Below, in pieces: positions 1-7,275 of a stretch of DNA of 9,763 bases (positions are counted from its first letter, which is position 1; each line of letters opens with the position of its first letter). The translations under genes and the position numbers were made by a program. This DNA comes from Thermoleophilia bacterium (GTDB lineage: Bacteria > Actinomycetota > Thermoleophilia > Miltoncostaeales > Miltoncostaeaceae). The stretch spans positions 1 through 9,763 of the forward strand of contig JADGPH010000008.1 of assembly GCA_017882555.1 (NCBI GenBank), given 5' to 3'. The notes under the pieces are model-generated. The model did no database searches and had not been told where the DNA came from. It worked only from the letters and a program-made list of their open reading frames with translations.

Positions 1-1616
1 AGGTTCCACGAGGAGCCCTGGTCCCAGTCGACCTTCACCATGCCCTCCGGGCCGTCCTCGGTGAACCACTGCGAAAGTTCGGCTCGTCCGTCGATGACCG
101 ACGGACGCGATACGCGGAGAAGGCGTTTCACGACGCGATCTGTGACGAGCGTTCTCCCGACCGGCCACGCTGGGCCGCAGGCGCGGCTGACGAGCATACT
201 GACCGCCTCCCAAACGGGGTATTGCCCGCTTTGGCGAAGGGTCACGTCTTCCGTGAGGCCGAGCAGGCGATTGCGCGTGAAGATGTACTTCGCAATGCGA
301 GACGCAGTCGCGACCCGAGCTTCTGGCGGCAAGAGATCGGCCCTGGCGTCATCCGGCATCCATTTGCGGAACAGCAGGCCGTCCCGCACCCCGAATACGG
401 GAGCCAGGAACTCGTGCAGCGGTTCAACGACAGCGATCGCATGATTCCCGAAGTAGCCCAGGCCGACGCCTTCGACTGACAGGTACTCCTCGCCGCGGCT
501 TCCCGTTCGAGCGTCAGCGACCGTGAGCCTGAACACTGCCTTGAGATGCCCGCGGCCGGACCGCGGAACGCGCAAGCGTACCCTCTCGGCGGCCAGGACG
601 TCGCGATCGGGGCCGAGTAACTGGTCGGCCCCATCCCGCACGGCATCGTCACCGAGGCGCCGATGAATGGACCAGTCCTCGAAGCGTAAGAGAACGGACT
701 CGTAGCCCGCAAGCACGGGCGGGAGCTCGTCCGCGTCTTCGAAGAGCGCTAAAAGGAGGACGATGCATCCCTGGGGGATGCCCATTTTCTGGAGCTGCGT
801 TGCGACTCGGGCGATCGAGCCTCCGGTGCCCGGCGGATCGTCACACACCAGCGCGAGCCCGCCACGCGCCGCAAGCGCTCTCAGGCGGGCCCCGTCCCGC
901 GCGTGTAGGCGCCGCCCGGGACGCATCGTGAGCGCGTCGACCTCGGCATAGCCCTCAGCGCGCAGGTGCGCAGCATACAGCGGGGCAAGGTAGCTCCCAG
1001 AGGTGCGAACGCCGACGACGAGCAGCGGCTGGAACCGGTCGGGGTGGGCGTCGGCGAAGTCACGGACGACTCGCCGCAGGTCTTCTGGGTGCTGATCGAA
1101 GCTGCGAAAGCACGCCGGCAGGCGGACGATCTCATCCCGAAGAGCCCGCGGCAGCCGCGAAGGTGACCCATCAAGCATCTCGTAGCATTCCTTGAGGTCA
1201 CCGAGTGACGACAGCCCGACCAGCGCTCTGCCTGGTTCGACCACGAGATCCGCGAGCTGTTGGAGACCTGCCTCCACGATCATCTGCAGACGCCGGACGC
1301 GGCCGGCCGCGGGACCGATGCGGACGAGTGGGTCGAGTGCGTTCGCGCTCGGACCAGTGACCGTAGCCGCGACCGCCCGCCCGATTGATCCTCCGTCCTT
1401 CGCGAGCAATGCTGTGGCGCGACGCAGCGCCAACGGGTCCGGCTGAAGGTGGTCATCGATGAGTTGGCTCACACCCGCAGTGAGCAGATAACCGTCGAGC
1501 CAGGACTCACGTTCGAGCTCTGACGCCGCCAGACGCGCGAGATCCGGCAGCGTGCTGAAGAGGTTCGGGACCCTTAGCGGTCCTTCAGGTGCGCGAACCG
1601 ACGGCGTGCCGGTCAC
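1..1616 (-). CDS. Phosphoribosyltransferase-domain protein with C-terminal kinase-like domain (3' end outside window)
   Basis: Partial: the minus-strand frame stays open for 538 codons up to the left edge, so the C-terminus is missing. Residues about 1-190 are a helical region I do not recognise. Residues 195-290 look like a type I phosphoribosyltransferase: a strand and loop VVGVRTSGSYLAPL (200-213), then the PRPP-binding motif LALVCDDPPGTGGS (254-267), with two acidic residues followed by a G/T/S loop. From about 355, KAVFRLTV and VEGVGLGYFGNHA (381-393), then VFGVRDGLLFRKWMP (407-421), resemble the N-lobe of an aminoglycoside-phosphotransferase-like kinase; its catalytic loop may lie near VKVDWDQG (527-534) or beyond the edge. 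The substrate is unknown. No ATG exists near the start in this frame. I chose GTG at 1616 because protein-like sequence begins there, but no good ribosome site is visible, and GTG at 1759 is also in frame. It follows the glycosyltransferase ending at 1805 by about 190 bases. Coding is certain, the PRTase call strong, the kinase call tentative. Confidence 0.85.
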   Translation of the reverse strand, partial: MTGTPSVRAPEGPLRVPNLFSTLPDLARLAASELERESWLDGYLLTAGVSQLIDDHLQPDPLALRRATALLAKDGGSIGRAVAATVTGPSANALDPLVRIGPAAGRVRRLQMIVEAGLQQLADLVVEPGRALVGLSSLGDLKECYEMLDGSPSRLPRALRDEIVRLPACFRSFDQHPEDLRRVVRDFADAHPDRFQPLLVVGVRTSGSYLAPLYAAHLRAEGYAEVDALTMRPGRRLHARDGARLRALAARGGLALVCDDPPGTGGSIARVATQLQKMGIPQGCIVLLLALFEDADELPPVLAGYESVLLRFEDWSIHRRLGDDAVRDGADQLLGPDRDVLAAERVRLRVPRSGRGHLKAVFRLTVADARTGSRGEEYLSVEGVGLGYFGNHAIAVVEPLHEFLAPVFGVRDGLLFRKWMPDDARADLLPPEARVATASRIAKYIFTRNRLLGLTEDVTLRQSGQYPVWEAVSMLVSRACGPAWPVGRTLVTDRVVKRLLRVSRPSVIDGRAELSQWFTEDGPEGMVKVDWDQGSSWN

Positions 1617-1663
1617 AGCCCGTGCCGCGCATAGGTCATACCGGGCACGCCGGGCGCCGTGGG

Positions 1664-1697
1664 AGGCTCGGAGCCCCCAAGTCGGGGGTAGCAGCCT
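1664..1697. other. Imperfect inverted repeat between two genes
   Basis: AGGCT (1664-1668) pairs with AGCCT (1693-1697). Inside this, CCCCC (1674-1678) pairs with GGGGG (1684-1688) around the loop AAGTC. It lies between the stop of the glycosyltransferase at 1805 and the likely start of the phosphoribosyltransferase gene. It could weaken transcription between the two genes or shape the leader of the second. There is no U-run, so it is not a canonical intrinsic terminator, and short G/C stems are common in DNA of this composition. Confidence 0.3.
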
Positions 1698-1804
1698 GCC
1701 GGAAGCGACCGCTCTGGGCGACGTCGGCCCAAACAGGCGTGGTTGTGGAGCCGTACCACGGCATGGGCAACAAGCTGTTGGCGAAGGCGCCCAAGTCCGC
1801 GATT

Positions 1805-2704
1805 CTACAGCAAGGGCTCCGTGTTGGCGCAGTCTGCGTCATGGGTCAGCTGCCCTGCGACCGCGGCCCATGCGGGTGCGAAGGCGGCGGTGCGATCACG
1901 CATGAAGCGTTCACGAAGGATCGTACGCATGACCCGGAGCCCATCATGCACGGGGCGCAGATTGCTCACGCCGGAGATCCGATTGCGTTCGACACTGGGA
2001 ACTTCCGTCACATTCAAGTCGGCCCGCGCCGCCCGCAGGGTCAACAGGGTCTCCACTTCGAACCCTGTGCAGTCAACTGCCAGTTGCGGAAGGCAGTCGC
2101 GCCAGAAGGCCATATAGCCGTAGCAAAGATCGGTGTAGTGAACACCGAACAAGGTGTTGACGGTGCTCGTCAGGAAGCTGTTACCCGCGCGGCGAAGTCG
2201 GGTAAGGTCGTCGCTGCCGCCACCCGTCATGTAGCGGGAGCCCTTGACGAAGTCCGCGCCATCGAGAAGCGCTGCAACAAACAAGGGGATCTCTGCGGGG
2301 TCGGTCGACCCATCGGCATCGAGCATGACGATGATGTCTCCGATCGCTACGGCAAACCCGCACGCGAGGGCGTTGCCCTTGCCGCGATGGGTCTGCGTAA
2401 CCACACGCACGTCCGGTCGTAACCGGCGAGCCACGGCGATGGTGTCATCGTGCGAGTGTCCGTCGACCAAGATGACCTCATCGATAATTGACGGGAGACA
2501 CTTAAAGACGTGAGGAAGGTTCTCTGCCTCGTTCATCGCCGGGATCACCGCTGTGACCCTCGCGCCCCGAGCACGTCGCTGGTTGCGAGTCTCCGTTGCC
2601 GGGGTGTTCACTGCCAGCGTTGACGCCGAACGGGAGGCAATCCTCTGCTGCATCCCAGGGATACGGACCTGGTCTGGAACGTGGAGATAGAAGGGGCCAA
2701 TCAT
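1805..2704 (-). CDS. Family 2 glycosyltransferase, dolichyl/polyprenyl-phosphate mannose synthase-like
   Basis: 299 residues. Likely transfers a hexose from a nucleotide sugar to a polyprenyl phosphate or glycan acceptor at the cytoplasmic face of the membrane. After a variable 45-residue N-terminus comes the GT-A fold: VTAVIPAMNEAENLP (50-64), ILVDGHSHDDT (78-88) and the metal-binding DxD in MLDADGSTDPAEI (127-139). KGSRY (154-158), DLCYGY (192-197), GFEVE (214-218) and a basic RISGVSNLR segment (242-250) follow, an order characteristic of the DPM1-like branch of GT2. No C-terminal membrane anchor is visible, so it resembles the soluble single-domain type. The ATG at 2704 is preceded by GGAAAGGG (2720-2713) at 8 bases, a good ribosome site. 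The stop TAG (1807-1805) is in the same frame as the next gene downstream. The acceptor cannot be read from the sequence. Confidence 0.93.
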   Translation of the reverse strand: MIGPFYLHVPDQVRIPGMQQRIASRSASTLAVNTPATETRNQRRARGARVTAVIPAMNEAENLPHVFKCLPSIIDEVILVDGHSHDDTIAVARRLRPDVRVVTQTHRGKGNALACGFAVAIGDIIVMLDADGSTDPAEIPLFVAALLDGADFVKGSRYMTGGGSDDLTRLRRAGNSFLTSTVNTLFGVHYTDLCYGYMAFWRDCLPQLAVDCTGFEVETLLTLRAARADLNVTEVPSVERNRISGVSNLRPVHDGLRVMRTILRERFMRDRTAAFAPAWAAVAGQLTHDADCANTEPLL

Positions 2705-2712
2705 GTCGGAAA

Positions 2713-2720
2713 CCCTTTCC
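2713..2720 (-). promoter_or_regulatory. Ribosome binding site of the DPM1-like glycosyltransferase
   Basis: GGAAAGGG on the minus strand, ending 8 bases before the ATG at 2704. It is one of the clearer Shine-Dalgarno-like sites in the window and supports the 299-residue start. Confidence 0.55.
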
Positions 2721-2770
2721 GTGCGGCACTTTGAGACGGGGTTCTCTCAACGTCAGCCGCTGGCGCGGCG

Positions 2771-3106
2771 TCAATCAATGAGGCCAACGATCACTGACCA
2801 TCCACCAGCTCGGAACGCCCATTCGCCTAGTACAGGGTGCATCCATCCGTATAGGTCGCATCGAAGCCGCGGATGCAAGGGGGGTCTTAGGGCGAAATTC
2901 AGGTGATATGAGATCGCCTATGGCATCCTCGTCGCGCTGTCAGCGATGCGGGACGGCTCGCCAAGAAGCGACCACTCCCACCGCTCGACCAGATGCCTCG
3001 TTACACCGAATGGCTACGCGCCCAGTGGGGAATGCCGGCAGACGATGCTCCCACCAGGGTCGTACACCATGGCGACGTCCGGCGCGGCGCAAAGATCGCG
3101 TCAGCC
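2771..3106 (-). pseudogene. Possible decayed coding sequence, family not recognised
   Basis: No intact gene lies between 2705 and 3106. One minus-strand frame, the same frame as the membrane protein ending at 3107, reads like protein but is broken by stops: TGA just after 3106 and two internal TAG codons. Between the stops are tryptophan-rich, hydrophobic-patterned stretches such as RHLVERWEWSLLGEPSRIA, HPRLRCDLYGWMHPVLGEW and AFRAGGWSVIVGLID, ending at TGA (2773-2771). This looks like the C-terminal part of an enzyme that has acquired nonsense mutations without indels. I cannot name the family. The alternative is chance in G+C-rich DNA, which has few stops in any frame. Confidence 0.3.
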
Positions 3107-3685
3107 CTACTCGACTACGTCTGTGCCCGCCCTGGACCTCACGCGCGTCGTGCGATCGCCCGGCCCCATTTCGGGGTCGACGTGCCCAGATAGCGCATCG
3201 CTCCCTCTCGCGGTGCCCGAACGTGTTCGTGACCGCCGAGACGCCATGGCAACAGTAGTGAACACCGCACCGGCGGCCACGGCGACCGTCGGGCGGGGGT
3301 AAAAGGCCCCGATCCACAAGAGCGATTCGGAGACGAGCGCGGTCGTCGCCATTCCGAGGGCAACGACGAGCCCAACTCTCAGGCTCGTGACAGCGCGCGC
3401 CCCCAACACGACAAGGATGGCGGTGCCCGGTCCGAACGCCACGAACATCACCGACAGCAGGAACCGCAAGGTCGATGGCACCGGTGCGACAAGCGACACA
3501 CAGAGCGCGGCGGATGTCGCCATGGCGACAACCTCGACCCAGCCGAACGGCGGTTCGTGTGTCCAGCCGGTCACGTCACGAGCAGATGACGCCGACCTGC
3601 GCGGGCGCGTCAAGCCGAAGGGCGAGTCGCCAAGACACGCCGCCGCCGCGTGTGGGCAACCTGCTGACCATGAGCGCGCATGCAC
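3107..3685 (-). CDS. Small membrane protein, four predicted helices
   Basis: 192 residues from a GTG at 3685; not assigned to a named family. Residues 1-48 are polar and low in pattern. Four hydrophobic segments follow at about 50-68, 73-96, 100-127 and 132-148, including the turn VAFGPGTAILVVLG (82-95). A short arginine-rich tail (149-192) would be cytoplasmic. Membrane proteins of this size with an FGPG-type turn occur in actinobacterial polysaccharide loci, but I know no function for them. It follows the 414-residue glycosyltransferase by 96 bases in the same direction. The start is doubtful: no ribosome site precedes the GTG. GTG at codon 38 would give a shorter protein that keeps all helices. 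An ATGATG overlapping the upstream stop (3785) is in another frame and would need a frameshift to connect. The hydrophobic core makes coding likely; the ends are uncertain. Confidence 0.6.
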   Translation of the reverse strand: MHARSWSAGCPHAAAACLGDSPFGLTRPRRSASSARDVTGWTHEPPFGWVEVVAMATSAALCVSLVAPVPSTLRFLLSVMFVAFGPGTAILVVLGARAVTSLRVGLVVALGMATTALVSESLLWIGAFYPRPTVAVAAGAVFTTVAMASRRSRTRSGTARGSDALSGHVDPEMGPGDRTTRVRSRAGTDVVE

Positions 3686-3781
3686 TCCGGGGCACGTGTC
3701 GGTCGGGGCGACCGGTCGCGGCCCGCCCGCGATTCCTCGCGGATGACAGCGACTCCCGGGGTCGTTGGATCGGATCGGGCA

Positions 3782-5026
3782 TCATCGGCGCCCATCACGC
3801 CCTCGGCGCGTGCTCCGCACATACCCCACCGGTCCTGCCAGCACACCGAGGAGCTCCATCGCTTCCATCGCTGTGAGACGCCACGAGAAGCCGTGCGGCC
3901 CGGGGGAACGCTTACTCGAGTGCAACTCCACCAAGCGGAACAACCCAGCCGGTATCCGCCGCGCAAAGCCCGCCCGGTCGGGCCCGGCGACCGCGTGCTT
4001 GAACATCATGGCGGAAAGCCCGACCCCATACGCAAACGCCTTCCTCGGGAGACCCCCGAGGGAGTCTGGGTGCTCGTGCCACACCACCGCTTGCGGCACG
4101 TACCTGACCGAATATCCCAAGTACAAGACGCGTACGAACATGTCAAGATCCTCGCCACCCCTCGCCGGGCTGCCGGTGCCCAACCGATGGTCAAAGCCTC
4201 CAAGGGCGGAGAATGCCGGCGCGGGTAGGCACAGACTGGCCCCGGACCCAAACGTCCCCGGAGCATATGGGAACAACCAACTGCCCTCGGGCGGGCGGTC
4301 AAGCCGGTAGATGCCCCCGAGATCATTTGCCCCGAAGCCGGTAAACCGTTGGAATAGCAACTGGGCGTGGTTCTCGAGACCAAGCGGAAGAATGCGCCCT
4401 GTCATTATCCCAACCGGACGCTCACTGTCGCCGCCCGCGACAGCACGCATCGCTGTGGCCCAGTGGGGGTGGGCAACGCTGTCGTCGTCGAAAAAACCAA
4501 TGAGCCCCTCCGTGACCCCCTCCGCCCCGCAATTGCGGGCACGTGAGATTCCGGGCCGGGGCTCCTCTCGGTAGCCCAATCGCGATTCGTCGGGGAACGC
4601 ATCGGCAAGGACACCCTCGACCGTCGAGCCACGCGGCCGATTCTCAACCACGACGACTTCCAGAGCCGGGTCGGGCGCGCGCAGCAGCGAGGCGACGGCG
4701 CGCACTACGCGCGTTGCGTCGTTGCATGTGGGAATGACCACGCGCAGGCGGATCGCCGGAGCATCCAGCACGAGACTGTCCGCAGATGGCCAAAGGCCTG
4801 CGTTGATCTTCGCGCCGGCCATGCTCTCCACCAGGTGTCCCTGGACGACCCCGTCCTGCACCGGCACGTCGACGACTCCCCAGGGGACACCGTCCCGTTC
4901 CACGAGCACCAGCGCGCGTCGATAGACCCAACCGTCCCGGGACAACCCGAGGTCGATGTCAACCGGTGGAGCGCCAGGCGACCATTCGTACCGCCGCACC
5001 GCGATTGCGGACTCACTCGCCGCCAT
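3782..5026 (-). CDS. Family 2 glycosyltransferase with N-terminal accessory region
   Basis: 414 residues from the ATG at 5026. Residues 1-90 form a separate small region (IDLGLSRDGWVYRRALVLVE, VVDVPVQDGVVQGHLVESM) often found ahead of the catalytic domain in actinobacterial GT2 enzymes. The GT-A domain follows: LRVVIPTCN (94-102), LEVVVVENRP (122-131), PGISRARNCGAEG (158-170), metal-binding FFDDDS (178-183) at the usual DxD place, GSGASLCL (260-267), GGFD (276-279), the base-bearing ARGGEDLDMFVRVL (288-301) and VVWHEHP (314-320). It probably adds a sugar to a surface glycan; donor and linkage are unknown. The start was chosen because this ATG overlaps the stop of the upstream glycosyltransferase (TGATG), implying translational coupling. 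An in-frame ATG at 5122 would add 32 low-pattern residues overlapping the neighbour, with no ribosome site, so it is unlikely. Confidence 0.93.
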   Translation of the reverse strand: MAASESAIAVRRYEWSPGAPPVDIDLGLSRDGWVYRRALVLVERDGVPWGVVDVPVQDGVVQGHLVESMAGAKINAGLWPSADSLVLDAPAIRLRVVIPTCNDATRVVRAVASLLRAPDPALEVVVVENRPRGSTVEGVLADAFPDESRLGYREEPRPGISRARNCGAEGVTEGLIGFFDDDSVAHPHWATAMRAVAGGDSERPVGIMTGRILPLGLENHAQLLFQRFTGFGANDLGGIYRLDRPPEGSWLFPYAPGTFGSGASLCLPAPAFSALGGFDHRLGTGSPARGGEDLDMFVRVLYLGYSVRYVPQAVVWHEHPDSLGGLPRKAFAYGVGLSAMMFKHAVAGPDRAGFARRIPAGLFRLVELHSSKRSPGPHGFSWRLTAMEAMELLGVLAGPVGYVRSTRRGRDGRR

Positions 5027-6189
5027 CACGTGACACCGATCTTGCGGCGACGCCTGACCGCTCCACGCCAACGCGCCGAAGCCCCTGTTCCGGTCCCCGC
5101 GGCGAGGAGTATCGGGATACACCAGCGCACGCGCAAAGGGCCCATGCGGGCCGCGCGCACGGGTTGGGACGCCCCGTCCTGCGAACTCTTCAGCGGCCCC
5201 GGTCGGACGGAGAGGTATCCAAGCGCCGTGAGCGCACGACCAGCGACAATCGCACCGGACCGCAAGAGCTCAGGGGCATCGGCGCGGCGGGTGTCGCCGA
5301 CTCCGCGCAGCATGCCGGTTGGAAGATTGCGCAGCACATAGGGCCGTCCCGAACAGAGGCCGTCGGCCCTCCCAGCCGCGTGGGTGACAATCGCCTTCGA
5401 CGGCCCCCCTGCCAGGCACCTCTTGCAAGAGCATGACCACGTTGCCCGGGAACGCGGCACAGAGTGGTCTACTCGAGCGCCGTCGAGGTGCACGATCTTT
5501 TCCGATTGGGCGCTGGCGCGCACCCGAATTGCCGCTCCAGTCTCTTCGCATCCGAGGGGCGTTGTCCCGATGCGGCCGAACCCGCCGGCTGCTGTCAAGT
5601 GGGATCTTACCGTGGACATGTTCGCCCCGATCGGATTGCGAATCTCCGCCATCGGACCGGTCGGAAGTCCGCGATACGAGCACCCGACGATCCAGAGGCA
5701 TTCATCGGGGACCCATCCGGGCGACGCGCCCTCCCACTCCGGTGTGACCCACCCATCCGTGCCAGCGATCTCCTGGTCGGTATCTGCCTGGCGGAGAGAT
5801 TCCATCCACGTGGGGTCGGCGCACGCGTCGTCGTCAAGAAACGTCACGATGTCAGCCGTTGCGAGACCCAATCCGGTGTTTCGCGCACCGAAAAGTCGCC
5901 GTTCGTAGATGTTTTCGTGAGGCTCGACGCCATCGCCCAGCCCAGGACCACTGGAGCGCGCGTTCAATAGATCGGGACCATAGTCGATGACGACGATGAT
6001 GCGCACAGCTTGCTCCTGCTCGACCACCGAGGCGGTGGCGCGTCGCAGTAGCGCCTCACGCTCAACCGTGTACGCGCAGATCACAACGTCGACCGTCGGA
6101 AACCTGGTGCGAACGCCCAGCGCACGCCGACCTCGTGAACCAACGGCCTGTTCACGCACATTCATCAGGTCGCTCTCCTCGGTCGTCAT
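5026..6189 (-). CDS. Family 2 glycosyltransferase
   Basis: 387 residues from ATG 6189. Motifs of an inverting GT-A enzyme, in order: VDVVICAYTVER (33-44), RIIVVIDYG (63-71), LFGARNTGLGLATADIVTFL (99-118), the DDD metal site (119-121), NPIGANMS (185-192), AGGFGRIGT (201-209), GCEET (213-217, predicted catalytic base region) and ARVDHSVP (238-245). The last 70 residues are basic and poorly patterned. It overlaps the next glycosyltransferase by TGATG, so the two are probably co-translated and act on the same glycan. Two starts are possible. The ATG at 6189 lies 6 bases after TAACAT, as in leaderless actinobacterial transcripts. The ATG at 6165 (379 residues) is preceded by a strong GAGGAGAG ribosome site. 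Both leave the domain intact. Confidence 0.9.
   Translation of the reverse strand: MTTEESDLMNVREQAVGSRGRRALGVRTRFPTVDVVICAYTVEREALLRRATASVVEQEQAVRIIVVIDYGPDLLNARSSGPGLGDGVEPHENIYERRLFGARNTGLGLATADIVTFLDDDACADPTWMESLRQADTDQEIAGTDGWVTPEWEGASPGWVPDECLWIVGCSYRGLPTGPMAEIRNPIGANMSTVRSHLTAAGGFGRIGTTPLGCEETGAAIRVRASAQSEKIVHLDGARVDHSVPRSRATWSCSCKRCLAGGPSKAIVTHAAGRADGLCSGRPYVLRNLPTGMLRGVGDTRRADAPELLRSGAIVAGRALTALGYLSVRPGPLKSSQDGASQPVRAARMGPLRVRWCIPILLAAGTGTGASARWRGAVRRRRKIGVT
6173..6180 (-). promoter_or_regulatory. Shine-Dalgarno-like site inside the annotated start of the 5026-6189 glycosyltransferase
   Basis: GAGGAGAG on the minus strand, 7 bases before the in-frame ATG at 6165. It is the strongest ribosome site near this gene and argues for initiation at codon 9 of the longer reading, unless the mRNA is leaderless from 6189. 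Confidence 0.5.
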
Positions 6190-6195
6190 GCAGCG

Positions 6196-6201
6196 ATGTT
6201 A
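6196..6201 (-). promoter_or_regulatory. Putative -10 element for a leaderless transcript
   Basis: TAACAT on the minus strand fits the actinobacterial TAnnnT -10 consensus. It ends 6 bases before the A of the ATG at 6189, the spacing expected if transcription starts on the start codon itself. No convincing -35 is visible. This would give the glycosyltransferase pair its own promoter after the 390-base gap. Confidence 0.3.
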
Positions 6202-6579
6202 GAGGGCCGGGGGCGCTGGGACCACATCGCCCGCTAATGGACGCCGCCGTGGGTCATCGCGCAACCGCCAACAGGCGGGCGCCGCGGATACGGAGAGTGA
6301 TCCTCTGATCGTGGAGCGCAACATCCCTCAAGCGGGGGGTGGGCGCAAGGGCGCGCGCGACCGCTGGTGCAGGACGGAGCTGGATTTGTGCGGGCTTGCA
6401 GTCTCATCGACAGCTCGGGACCGGCCCTTGGGTCCGGACCACCCGAGTCCTCGGCCTCGCCGCGATGCACTGTGACCGGCTCACGGCACGGGGGCCGCCG
6501 GGGACGCTGTACCCCGTGCGACGGCGTTCGACACGAAGGCAGCGTGCCCGCCACCCTGACGCCCCAGACCCGATCCGAG
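6202..6579. other. Gene-free gap between the DUF1361 gene and the glycosyltransferase pair
   Basis: No gene with recognisable motifs on either strand; the open frames here are arginine/proline-rich and low in pattern. A small perfect stem, CCGCC-AACA-GGCGG (6265-6278), is present. One minus-strand frame ends with a mildly protein-like stretch (RLRDVALHDQRITLRIRGA), too weak to call a relic. The gap's length separates the DUF1361 gene from the downstream genes, so they may not share one transcript. Confidence 0.4.
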
Positions 6580-7275
6580 TCACCCCCGCGCCTTGGCGCC
6601 TCCAGCGAAACGTGAAAAAATGAAATACGTGAGGACCAGCACGCTGGCGACCACAGCCACAAACAACACCGCGTCGGCGAGCCCGTCGAGGTTATCCACG
6701 TGACTAGCCAGCGCACGGGCGAATTTGTCCGGAGCAACAACGACATCCCAGCTGTTCAACTGGACCACCCTGCCTACGTAGAGCCCGATCCCGCAGACAA
6801 CAAGGCATCCGTAGACCAACGCGACAACGTGTTCCCGCTTCCACCTCAGCAATAGCGCGCAATTCATGACGTATGCCGAGCCCAGACCGAGGACCAGTCC
6901 CGTTGCCGCGAACGCGGCGAACATAAGGTACTGAACCAGTGGAACCGGGCTATATCGAAGGTGGATCACATCCGTCGCCATGTATGGGGCATTCGGAAGA
7001 AACAGCAGCCAGGTGGCGAAGAGGACCAGTCGGACGAGACCTCCCCGGCGCTGCACCGCGGCTGCGCCAAATACCATGGCAAGTACCATCGGAATCCACG
7101 CGAGAACGAGGTTCCAGGCCATGTACCAGTAATGGTATTGATGGGCTTCCTGGACCTGAACGAGCAACAGGACGCAGCTCATTCCCGATGCGGCCACCGC
7201 GGCCATCATGATCCCTGTCGTGCGAGGGGTCACCGGCCGACGACCATCGCGCTTCGGCACGCTGGGAGATAGCAA
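6580..7275 (-). CDS. DUF1361 domain-containing integral membrane protein
   Basis: 231 residues, about six membrane helices (roughly 22-41, 52-72, 81-99, 112-135, 150-171 and 200-220). Three stretches identify DUF1361: WNLVLAWIP (54-62), LFLPNAPYMATDVIHL (91-106) and GRVVQLNSWDV (168-178). These polar/aromatic signatures at helix ends are the conserved core of the family. Its biochemical function is unknown; members are common in Gram-positive bacteria, and a role at the membrane in glycan assembly is inference from the neighbours only. The start is a TTG at 7275 with GGAG just upstream. ATGs at codons 23 and 24 lie immediately before the first helix and are plausible alternatives. The stop TGA is at 6582-6580. 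Length and hydrophobic pattern look complete, with no sign of damage. Confidence 0.9.
   Translation of the reverse strand: MLSPSVPKRDGRRPVTPRTTGIMMAAVAASGMSCVLLLVQVQEAHQYHYWYMAWNLVLAWIPMVLAMVFGAAAVQRRGGLVRLVLFATWLLFLPNAPYMATDVIHLRYSPVPLVQYLMFAAFAATGLVLGLGSAYVMNCALLLRWKREHVVALVYGCLVVCGIGLYVGRVVQLNSWDVVVAPDKFARALASHVDNLDGLADAVLFVAVVASVLVLTYFIFSRFAGGAKARG

Noticed and set aside
242..712. Minus-strand open frame of 156 codons
   Set aside because: Lies in another frame over the phosphoribosyltransferase/kinase gene, whose frame stays open for 538 codons and carries the motifs.
1589..2422. Long plus-strand open frame (277 codons)
   Set aside because: Antisense to the DPM1-like glycosyltransferase, which has every expected motif. 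The plus-strand product has no recognisable pattern.
2993..3193. Plus-strand frame MPRYTEWLRAQWGMPADDAP and onward
   Set aside because: Looks mildly protein-like, but overlaps the 3' end of the membrane protein on the other strand, has no ribosome site and matches no family I know.
6415..6450. GGACC/GGTCC inverted repeat in the gap
   Set aside because: Five-base stem expected by chance in G+C-rich DNA; no supporting context.
6234..6746. Minus-strand frame of 170 codons overlapping the end of the DUF1361 gene
   Set aside because: Arginine/proline/serine-rich shadow with no motif; the overlapping DUF1361 frame is clearly the real one.
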